Shown here: in pieces, positions 45,094 through 54,395 of the stretch
How positions within the stretch are numbered: position 1 is the stretch's first letter
How the letters are laid out: each line of letters starts with the position of its first letter
From: Wolfiporia cocos
Taxonomy: Eukaryota > Basidiomycota > Agaricomycetes > Polyporales > Phaeolaceae
NCBI GenBank assembly: GCA_029448655.1
Contig: JACCLO010000004.1
Coordinates: 4,774,001 to 4,838,000 of the forward strand
Direction of reading: 5' to 3'
DNA: 64,000 nt
Program-made: the position numbers and the translations under genes
The notes under the pieces: model-generated
Told to the model about the DNA's origin: nothing
Databases searched by the model: none
The model's input: only the letters and a program-made list of their open reading frames with translations

Positions 45094-46419
45094 ATGACGG
45101 TCAAACAAGCAAACGTCGTCCCGGAGCACTTTGTTCTGCCTGATCTCGTCTCACACTGCAACTTCCCTCTCACTCGCCATCCCAACGCAGAGGCCATCGC
45201 TGCCGAGTCGGACCAGTGGCTCGACACGAACTGCCCCGAGCTCCCACCTAAGAGGCGGGCAGCCATCTACACGCTGAAGTCCGGAATCCTCACGGCCCAT
45301 TGCTACCCCAATGCCGAAGACAAGCGCCTCCGAGTTGTGGCCGACTTCCTTGTCTATCTCTTCCATCTAGACAACATCTCGGACAAAATGGTCGTCTCGG
45401 GCACAGAGCAGCTTGCTGACGTCGTGATGAACGCCCACTGGTTCCCGGAACGGTACATGCCTACCCACTACCCGGGCAAGGAGCAGCCGAGCAAGGAGTT
45501 CAGTGCCGGGAAGCTCGCCCGAGAGTGCGCATCTCATCTGACTGATGGCCAAGCTCGTACTCATCATCTTTTCCTATTGTAGCTACTGGTCACGGTGCAT
45601 CAAGGATGCGAAGCCTGGCCCTCAGGCTCGCTTCAAGGAAACCCTTGAACAATTCTTCGAGGCTGTACAAAGGCAGACCGAAGACCGAGATGCAGGAGTC
45701 GTCCCCGATCTTGAGTCCTACATTGATGTGAGCTTATATGATCGGTGCTCGGAGCCTACTTGCTTACAATTCGCTTTCAGATTCGCCGCGACACGAGCGG
45801 TTGCAAGCCTTCCTTTGATCTCATCGAGTATGCCATGGACATCGATCTACCCGACTTCGTCGTGGAAGATCCTGTGATCAAGGCTCTCAACCAAGCTGCC
45901 AACGATCTTGTAACGTCAGTACTTCTCCTTTTCAGTTTTCATCATGCATGCTAACGAACGTCAACAACAGTTGGAGCAATGTAAGCCTGCCGCTGCGCTC
46001 ATAGCAATTCGCTTCTAGTCTTACACGCACCTGCAGGATATCTTCTCTTACAACGTGGAGCAGTCGAGGGGAGACACGCATAACGTACGATTTTCATTCA
46101 CAGCGATGACTTATGCTCATCGTCTTTCTAGATGATTCCGATCTTGATGATCCACCAGGGCCTCAGCCTGCAGGAAGCTGTCGATTACGTTGGTCAGCTG
46201 TGCAAGGAGACAATCGATGGATTCATCGAGAATCAAAAGCGCATCCCTTCATGGGGCCCCGAGGTCGACAGGGAGGTTGTCCTCTACGTCCAGGGTCTGC
46301 AGGACTGGATCGTCGGCTCCCTGCACTGGAGCTTCATGACTGAGCGCTACTTCGGGAAGAGCGGTGCCGAGGTGAAAAGGCACCGTATCGTCAAGCTGCT
46401 GCCCAGGCGCGATGCTTGA
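45094..46419 (+). CDS. Sesquiterpene synthase-like class I terpene cyclase
   Basis: Class I terpene cyclase that ionises farnesyl diphosphate in a Mg2+-dependent reaction to make a sesquiterpene skeleton (family knowledge). Six exons: 45094-45524, 45583-45727, 45781-45914, 45971-45980, 46037-46084 and 46132-46419, giving 351 residues. Seen: HCNFPLTRHPNA at the start, the first metal motif DNISD in LVYLFHLDNISDKM in place of classical DDxxD, IRRDTSGCKPSFDLIEYAMDIDLPDFV (effector region), and the NSE motif NDIFSYNVE split between exons 4 and 5. The C-terminal RY pair in SFMTERYFGKSG is present. All catalytic motifs are kept, so it is probably active (inference). Fungal terpene genes often lie next to cytochrome P450 genes, but none is present here, so no biosynthetic cluster is supported. 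The product cannot be predicted. Confidence 0.93.
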
Positions 46420-46837
46420 TGATGAGCGTTACGTTCGCGATGGTGTGCTTTCGCTATTCATACCTCCACACCGTCGGATTGTTACAACGTGCTAGACATT
46501 TTGCTTCACTCACGACCAGCCGGATTGGCATGAACTGTACTACTGCTCGCAATCGCTGTGTATCTATAGGATGCATTCATCAATTTGTACCACACACTCA
46601 TCCTTCAGCGCAGGCTCATCTTTCGTTCTTTCGTAGCATTTCTGCGCCCTTTGCAATAGAGCTTCATTATTTCGTCTCTGGCTGAGTTGTGAGCAAGCGC
46701 CTATTGGGGAACGTCCTAGAATCTTCGGGACTTGCAATCGCACATAAATCCGCCATGGTATAGGAGGCATTGAATACACTCGCGATCTCACTCCTTTCTT
46801 TCTCTCTGCACCTCTGTTCTCATTCTGTGAGCGCAAA
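46420..46837. promoter_or_regulatory. Intergenic region and promoter of the AHA1-like gene
   Basis: 418 bp from the terpene synthase stop to the AHA1-like start. The final 40 bases (about 46,785-46,830) are CT-rich, a usual fungal start-site feature. No heat-shock element array (GAANNTTC) could be picked out with confidence. Confidence 0.4.
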
Positions 46838-48285
46838 ATGGCGGCAATTCCACCCAGCATGCCCGCGAGCACCGCGAACTGGCATTGGAAAAATAAGACC
46901 GTCACGCCATGGGCGAAGAGCTGGTTTGAACGCGAACTCGCGACCATCTCGATCAAGGGAGATGGCGACGAGGTCGTTTCGGTGACCAAGGTTGTCGATG
47001 TGGACGGCGATGTGGAGCTCGGACAGCGCAAGTCGAAGTGAGTGTCCAAGCACCAGCGCGTCGAATGTCTGTTCTGAGCAAGCTCACACCACCAGGCTAA
47101 TCACGATCTATGACTGCAAGGTCGAGCTCAAGTGGGCGGGCACTGCTTCCGACGGAACGGACGTGGAGGGCAAACTGGTGATTCCGGAGGTGTCGCACGA
47201 GGTCACCCTCGACGGTTTGTCCGACTACGCCGTACGTCTCGCTCAAATACAGCACCTTGTGCACTGACCATGTGGTGATTCACTCAGTACGAATGGACCC
47301 TCACCACCGAGTCGTCTCCTGCAGTCGACGCGCTCTTCCAGCTTGCCAAGGCGCGCCTGCCCGTCGCGCTCGAGACTAAGTTCGCCGAGTTCCCGACCGC
47401 GATTATCGACACACATGGCAAGGACCTGACTGTTAGTGCCGAACCGAGCCGACAAGGATCCCCCGCCCCGTCAGCCCTGAGCAACTCGGTCAAGGCATCC
47501 GCGTCTGCATCTGCTTCCACGCCGAAGCCGGCTGTCAAGAAGCCTGCGAGCGCGGTGAACACTGCAACGGTCACGGTTGACGCGAACTTCATGGCCTCTG
47601 CAGACGACTTGTTCGATCTGCTGACAAGCGAGCAGCGGATACCTGCATGGACTCGTGCACCAGCTCAGGTAATATAAGGGAGCTTACATGACCACGATGT
47701 GTAACTCATCAGCCGAGATAGTCTGCTGCGAAGCCTGACACAGAGTACAGTCTGTTCGGTGGTGGTGTGAAGGGCAAGTTCATCTCGCTGAGTCCGTCGA
47801 AGGAGTTCGTGCAGAGCTGGGCGCTGTCTAGCCCGACGTGGCCAGCAGGTGCGTTTGCCACACAATGCGATCCGTACGCGCTGACTTGCCCCTCAGATCA
47901 CGTCGCAACGTTGACCACGGCGCTCGACCAGGGCTCAGACTCTACAAAGGTCACTTGGCGGCTGGAGGGCGTGCCTCTGGGCATGGAGGAGGAGATTACG
48001 CGTAATTTGCAGGGATACTAGTACGCGTCTCCTTCCTTCCTCCGATCAATCACGCTAACTTGTCTACACAGCGTGCATGGGCTGAAGTCAATTGGGTACG
48101 TACAGCTTTTCGAATACAAACCACCGCCGCAGGCAATCTCGTCGCGCACTGTACGCCAGACGCGGAATCGTACGAGCAGCGAGCTGTCGTCGTCGCGCGC
48201 GTGGTACGTGGCTCTCGGAGTCACTATCCTCGCCGTAGCCGCGGCGGTCGCGATCGACTACCTGTACACTCGACCGGTTGTGTGA
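46838..48285 (+). CDS. AHA1: AHA1-type Hsp90 co-chaperone with a C-terminal membrane anchor
   Basis: AHA1 stimulates the Hsp90 ATPase and is soluble in yeast and man (family knowledge). Six exons in phase (46838-47037, 47096-47231, 47288-47668, 47722-47848, 47897-48020, 48072-48285) give 393 residues. The N-terminal Hsp90-binding domain shows ANWHWKNKTVTPWAKSWFERELATI, ITIYDCKVELKW, GKLVIPEVSHEV and ALFQLAKARLPVALETKF. After a Ser/Ala/Pro linker comes the AHSA1/START-like domain: FMASADDLFDLLTSEQRIPAWTRAPAQ, SLFGGGVKGKFISLSP, FVQSWALSSPTWPAD, TLTTALDQGSDSTKVTWRLEGVP, EITRNLQGYYVHGLKSIGYVQLF, which is the usual end of the family. Here about 50 residues follow, with a 20-residue hydrophobic span WYVALGVTILAVAAAVAIDY and the short tail LYTRPVV. 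That predicts a tail-anchored form of AHA1. The NxNNWHW motif is reduced to STANWHW. Confidence 0.9.
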
Positions 48286-49090
48286 CGGTGCAATTGACGT
48301 GTTCCTCGCGCTTTTCTCTAGGTTGGGCTCCGAACTCTAGACGCTACGGGTAGATGCCATACGCACTCATCGTGGTTTGCTTGTGGGGTTGTAGAGAACT
48401 GAAGGACGCATAATCAATAAATGTTGTAATTATTCTTTACGAACGAGGCCCGAAAGCTGCGCTCTCGGCATGCAAGTCCCGAGTGATGGTTACCGGAACG
48501 CGCTACGAGATTGAGTGCGTGAGATCGCCACAGGATAACTGGCGCCACGCCGTCCATGTCAACCTCTCCGTCCCGCCGCCGCTTGTGGTCTCTTCCTTCT
48601 TTGCCTTTGCGTTCGCGCACCCGACGACCAGCGCGGAGACGACTGGCCTGCAGGTCATAGTGTGATCGTTTTCATGTTCATTCGGTGAGCGCACAGCATA
48701 GTTATGCGGCAATGTCTCACCGACTGACGGATCGGACTTGTCTCGCTCGCTACGCCCAGTTAATTGCGCTCCATGCTTAATTTCATCTGATCAATGAGCG
48801 TCACGGAACCCCAGTGGAAAGTAAAGAGTACGTTCCCGCTTTTATTGCATACTTGGGGCGGGAGTCTACGCGAGCGACACGTCTCGGGCAGCGCAGCTGC
48901 CAGTGGCCTCTCCCTAGCTTGCAGAATACTCGTATATTTTCTGCCACGTACAGGTGTTTTGGCACGAGACGAGCCGACGCAGCCACTGATGTCTAATCCT
49001 CTCGGCGCGGTCTCCGGATCTGCTTTTAATATGAAGGTGTGATCTCCTCGAGACCATCTCCCGCCCCGGGCATGCTGGTCATGTAACACT
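48286..49090. other. Intergenic between the AHA1-like and CCCH genes
   Basis: 805 bp with a possible polyadenylation signal AATCAATAAATG near 48,412. Short overlapping frames on both strands have no family signature. The CCCH start at 49091 must have its promoter here. Confidence 0.4.
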
Positions 49091-52000
49091 ATGACCGCTC
49101 ACCGCCCTTCCACAGCGCGTCCATGTCCGTTCTACTCGCAGGGTCGCTGTCTGTTCTCGGACTCGTGCAACTTCCTGCACGCCGCCAAGGTGCAGCGCGT
49201 AGAGAGTGCGGTCACCGTCCCTCACGACTCGCTGCTCCCGTCTCCGCCTGAGTCGCCTACCCAGAGCCCGCGCATGGTTCCCAAGCTCGTGCGCTTTCAA
49301 AGCCCGCCGCGCTCTCCACGGATGTCCAGCTTGCTGCTGGCTCTTGGTGACGCGATAGAGCAGGACGAGAGTGACAGCGGGGATGACGAGGAAGAGGGCG
49401 AGTCGGCTGCCGTGCTGGATTCGGTCACGACTGCCTCGCCAGAAGCACTAGTCAACGAGCTGGAAGACGGCAGTCATGGTGCATCTCAGACAGCGGGTCC
49501 TCGCAGTACTGCCAACGGCTCAACAAGCGGTGGTGATACTTCTCGAAAACGGTTTGTCCCCCCTCGCTCGTTAGCACACCGTAATCCTGGCTTGGAGGCA
49601 CTTCTCGCATCCCGTTTTAATCTCAAGCCGACCAGCACTGCAAACAGACGGGCCGGAATCGTTCAGGTTCACACCAGTGCGGTTAATCCTGTGGAAGCTG
49701 AGACTTCGGCCAGTACGTTCACCCAAGGCACAGGCACCGTATCGAGGGAACCTGAAGCCGGCGAAAGTCCAAGCGAAGCAAGTGGTGAGATCATCGTGAC
49801 TCACCCGCGCGACTCCGATATTCCACTTCCCCTTCCTTCTGGCATGCTCTGTACGTCCGAGACACAGACTGTCTCAGATGAGTATGTCGCCGAGGAGGAC
49901 ACGGACGAAGGTGAGGATGCTGTAACACACAAGCGCGACTCCGACATTATACTGCCCCTTCCGTCTGGCCTGCGCCGTACGCCAAACGCAGCTGTGATGG
50001 CCCAAGAGCATACCGCCAATGAGCATGGAGGACGGTGTGAGCCTACAGCATCCCATGCCCGAGATTCCGACGCCCGGTTGCCCCTCCCGTCTGGCCTGCG
50101 CCGTACGCCAAACGCAGATGCGATGGCCCAAGAGCATACCGCCAATGAGCGTGGAGGACGGTATGAGACTACAGCAGCCCATGCCCGAGATTCCGACGCC
50201 CGGTTGCCCCTCCCGCCTGGCCTGCGCGGTCCATCGAATGCAGATGCAATGCCCCAAGAGCACGACACCGATGAGCGCGAAGGCCAGTATGAAGCTCCAG
50301 AGTCTCATGCCCGAGATTCCGACGCCTGGTTGCCCCTCCCGTCTGGCCTGCGCCGTACGCCAAACGCAGATGCGATGGCCCAAGAGCATACCGTCAATGA
50401 GCGTGGAGGACGGTGTGAGACTACAGCATCCCATGCCCGAGATTCCGACGCCCGGTTGCCCCTCCCGCCTGGCCTGCGCGGTTCATCGAATGCAGATGCA
50501 ATGCCCCAAGAGCATGACACCGATGAGTGCGAAGGCCAGTGTGAGACTCCAGAGTTTCATGCCCGAGATTCTGAAGCCCGGTTGCCCCTCCCGCCCGGCC
50601 TGCTTTCACCTATCGAGATAGCCTCCGCCGCCCCCGTCTCCCTTCCGCTCGAGCCTGAGCCTGCGCCTGTGCCCGAGCTCACGCGAGAAGACCCCGCAGA
50701 CTCTGGCTTCGTGAACACTTGGTTTGTTCCGCCAACGTTTCACCGCTCACCACCGCGCAGCCCGCGCCCACGTCCGGGGCATATGTCGACGCTGTCAATC
50801 CTCTCTTCGCCATTTGGTACACCAACGGGCATGCGACGCGTGCGCCCTTTCTCCGGCTCGGGCAGCGGTCTTGGCCTTGGCTTTGACCCAGAGTACTACT
50901 CGCCTGCAGTCGCAGACCTCTTCTCACCGCGCTTCGCCGCGATTCAGGACATTGACGCACGCTCGGCGCACTACTCGGATGTTGATGATGAGCCGCTGTC
51001 TCGTGTGTCTTCTCGGTCAAGTGGATCAATTAGCAGTAGCAGTGACGAGGATCCATTCGGCGGCGACGTAACGATTACGCAGCCACCCTCTGAAGAGCCT
51101 GCTGTGCCTCCTCAACGTAGCAGTCCCGTGCGCGAATCCACCGGCCCGATGCATCTCCTGCAGACTGTTGTGGAAGAGACGGCTACCGATCTGTCTCCTA
51201 ATGACTCTCCCGTCGCTGCTTCAGCAAGCCCTGTTGAGTTCTCAACATTGTTTTCTGCGACAGGCGAAGACGCCGTGCAGGACCTCTATGATGACTATCT
51301 CACCTCGCCGAACATGGAGCAGGGTGGTGCTTCGCCGGACTTGCCATCGTCATTCGAGGTCGGCAGTTCATCACGTCCTATTGTTCCCCGTATCTACACT
51401 GGAGGCGATATTGGGACCGTGAAGCCTCAGCAGCGCCCTCCATTATCACTTCGTTCACCACTCCAGCTTCAAGAGGAACCGCCACGCAGTTTCTCTCCTG
51501 CGATAGCGAAGAGCAAGTCTCCCACACACGAAGAGTGCTTTACGCCCGATAGCGCGAGCGGAGAGCATCCACGGGACAGACAAGCATCCACGAAAGTCCC
51601 CTTCGCGTGGCGCCAATCTGCCACCGTAGACTCTATTGTGGCGCCCCGGAAGCAGTCCACACCTACTACAGTGCGGCCGCGACCTCCAGCACTGGTCGGA
51701 TTCAATGCGAAGTCGCATGATCGATCAGGCCTCAAGGAGCTGCAGCTGTTGTCTCCGGAAGGCACGGGGAGCGTTCCAAATTCCGCAGGTGGCCTTAAAC
51801 CATTGCGTCTGGTGAGTGATTGTGAGGGTATCAGTTGAACAAGATCTGAAATTGAGATTGTCGCAGTCCATGATTCTCACTTCTTCTGCGCCTTCTTCTG
51901 CATCAACACTCGTCTCCAGCAACCCTCCATCTCTTATCACTGGCACTTCTGGTCAGTGTATGAGGTACTTACTGCGAACTCCAATTACTCACTTTTTGCA

Positions 52001-52209
52001 GCATATACATCATCATCACCAACTGTATCATCAGATTATTCAATTTCACATAATCCTTTGGTACGTCTGACACGCGTCTTTTGTCACGAGTTATCACTCA
52101 GCAGGCCTCAGCTTTCATCTCGTCGTTCGAGTTCTATACCATCCCCGACCGGAAATACCCTAATCAACGCACATACTCACACTCCTTTACAATACGTTCC
52201 CCCTTCTGA
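49091..52209 (+). CDS. CCCH zinc-finger protein with 42-residue tandem repeats
   Basis: Probable RNA-binding protein. The single CCCH finger is near the start: CPFYSQGRCLFSDSCNFLH, spacing C-x7-C-x5-C-x3-H (residues about 12-30). The rest (900 residues in exon 1) is low-complexity and disordered: an acidic stretch DESDSGDDEEEGES, then six complete and one partial copy of a 42-residue repeat (49802-50610), then Ser/Pro-rich sequence. Exon 1 ends LKPLRL; introns with good borders then lead to SMILTSSAPSSASTLVSSNPP, AYTSSSPTVSSDYSISHNPL and either a tail ending FTIRSPF (stop 52209) or, with an acceptor 7 nt further on, an open frame that reads into the ankyrin/AAA+ gene. I chose separate genes because a good start (MDRFQRPDS) lies at 52331. 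RNA-binding function is inferred from the finger alone. Confidence 0.78.
49802..50610 (+). repeat. 126 bp coding tandem repeats (42 residues per unit)
   Basis: Units begin at 49802, 49928, 50054, 50180, 50306 and 50432, with a partial one at 50558. Each starts HxRDSDxxLPLPxGL. Two unit types alternate: type A (RRTPNADAMAQEHTANERGGR) in units 2, 3 and 5, and type B (NADAMPQEHDTDEREGQ) in units 4 and 6; unit 1 is divergent. Units 3+4 and 5+6 are near identical at the DNA level (about 4 differences in 126 for A, about 6-7 for B by eye), so the last event was duplication of a 252 bp dimer. The reverse strand is also open in places, a side effect of the repeat. Confidence 0.9.
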
Positions 52210-52330
52210 CAAGGCAACTCGCCAGGTTCCTCACTCTGCACCTGTTTCTAACAACTCTTCACCCAAATGGCACACCCGCCAACCGCCACGATCCCGCCTA
52301 TCGTATTCGTCATCTCAACGTTTCTCGCGC

Positions 52331-54049
52331 ATGGATCGCTTTCAGCGCCCGGACAGCCGCATGTCCGAGCCCGCAGTCGTCTACGAGGATGAGGGGGAGG
52401 GTGACAATATCCCGACTGGCTGGAACGACCCTCGCCCTACATCGTCGATGGCGCACGCGCTCAGCCCTCCGTCGCCTATCCACGCGATCGCGACGCCGCG
52501 TCCAACGCTGCTCTTCGCACTTGCGAGTGACAATGTGGACGAAGTACGGCGCGTGCTCGAAAGTGGCGAAGCAGGCCCGAACGACGACGTCGGACCGCAG
52601 TCCGCGCTTGCGTTCACGCTTGCCTCGCGGCAACTCACGCATCGAATGGAGATGGTCAAGCTCCTGCTTGCGTACGGAGCGGACCCAACGGTTATCAAGG
52701 ATGACTCTGCCAATGTGACCTCGCCTTCATCCAGCAGCGGTCGCACTTCACCTTCACCACCATTGGAAGAGCTTGACCCAGCGACACGGTACGTTGGTAG
52801 TATTGTGCCATGCACTAACACTGCTGATGTGCTCTCATCTGCACAGGTACTATGTCAAGCGCGCGAAGGCCCCTGAGACCCGCCGTGCTTCTGCGCTCAT
52901 TCATCGGTCATTCTTCCGCCCGCTTGCAAGGGTCCGTTATAATCTCATCGGTCAAGATCGTGCATTGGAGCAGCTGTTCCGTGTACTTAGCATGCCTTCG
53001 ATGGCCCCCATCGTGGTCTTGCTCTGTGGTATGCATTGTCTTTTGCTTCTACGGAAGCCCACCTGACGATGTGGATCACCAGGACCCAGCGGGCATGGGA
53101 AGAGTCTCCTCGCTCGGAAATGTGAGTTTACCGTTTCTGCCGATACTAACTCAGCCTCATCACTGATTGTATATTAAGTCGGGATGTTGCTTGAGGTGCC
53201 AACACATACGGTAAACATGACAACTTTACGTTCGACTCATGACATATGGCGGAGTTACTCTATGAGCCCATACGAGGTCAGTTGCGTATCATGCATCGTT
53301 CATATAGTACTAACTTGCCTTCGCAGCCCCCCTCATCATGTACACTCGCAGACTTCTTGATTGCACATGAGGGCAAACGTTGCATTGTTGTTCTTGATGT
53401 AAGCCTCCTTCATTTAGACTCTATGGCGAATGTTCAACTATCGAAACCTGCAGGAGATCGAGAAAGTTGTAGATGAGAAGATCCTATCTTCGCTGCTCAT
53501 GCCGTGGGAGCTTGGTGAGTGCTGTCGCACCATCGGAATGCAGCTTTGCCTGATGTCACCTCAATGTAGGCCGTTGCTCATTTGAGGGTGGCCATCGACA
53601 CATTGATGTCTCGCAAGTAATCTGGCTTGGGACATCCAACATCGGGCACGATCTCGTATTCGAGCATCAGCGTGAACGTGCGAATCCGGACGCGACGATG
53701 TTGCGCGAGGAGTACGTCGATCTCATGGCCATGTTGCGGCCGCGTGTATCCGAGAAGCTTGGAGTACGTGCTTTCGCTAACTTTCCATCACTCGTACACT
53801 AACCATCACTAGGCCTCACTCCTGTCGCGGGTGACGACAGTGCTTCCTTTCGTTCCATTCTCGGCAGACGAAAAGATGGCTATTGCTGCGGAAGCATTGT
53901 ATAGTCTCCTGCCGGAAGACACGGCACACACTATCCCACCGGCGACGGTTGACATGGTCGTGCGCAACTCGTTGAGCGCGTACCAGCCTGCCGAGGGCGC
54001 ACGGTCGCTGTACCGTGCCGTATCAACCTTGTTGCTGGATACGCTTTAG
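52331..54049 (+). CDS. Ankyrin-like plus Clp-type AAA+ ATPase (CLPB/SKD3-like layout)
   Basis: AAA+ ATPases of the Clp/HSP100 group unfold or remodel proteins. The N-terminal leader MDRFQRPDSRMSEPAVVYEDE is followed by an ankyrin-like pair (TLLFALASDNVDEVRRVLESGEAGPN, RMEMVKLLLAYGADPTVIKD). The AAA+ module after the first introns: LIGQDRALEQLFRVL, Walker A GPSGHGKSLLARK, VNMTTLRSTHDIWRSY, Walker B CIVVLDEIEKV, sensor-1-like WLGTSNIGHDL, and the C-terminal small domain PFVPFSADEKMAIAAEALYSL, VRNSLSAYQPAEGARSLYRAVSTLL. Walker motifs are complete, so ATP hydrolysis is likely. Ankyrin repeats plus one Clp-type module recalls mitochondrial CLPB/SKD3 of animals, but no presequence is evident. Eight or so short introns. 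It may be transcribed with the CCCH gene 5' of it (see findings). Confidence 0.85.
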
Positions 54050-54395
54050 CTGTTGTTGCGACTCGCGAACTGCACTGGATCCGATGAATCAGTAGTTTAC
54101 AATATGGAATATTATACTGGGAACCTGTTGAAACAAATATCTCCATGTTGAGAAATGTAACAAACGACGAGAGGCAGCAGCAGAGCGTGTTGTTCCCGTC
54201 CCAAAAGTTGGGCGCTCAGGGGACGGCTAGACCATTGATGCAAAGATCTGATCCCGATCCAGTACCCGCGGAGTCACCATCATCTGCCTACGCATCGTGG
54301 CTTGTTGCATGGCGTTCGTCAACTCAATGGCAAACAAGACATGCGGCCTGTGTTGCCAGTCCTGCGCCGTCCAGCGAACTCACCGGTCCACCTCG

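Noticed and set aside
45094..48285. Terpene synthase and AHA1-like gene as a biosynthetic cluster
   Set aside because: AHA1 is a general co-chaperone and no tailoring enzyme or transporter lies beside the synthase.
49801..50609. Long antisense frames in the CCCH repeat array
   Set aside because: They arise because each 126 bp unit lacks antisense stops; the sense frame has the zinc finger and the gene context.
49802..50610. Array could be taken for a CRISPR-like repeat
   Set aside because: Units are contiguous coding repeats without unique spacers, in a eukaryotic gene.
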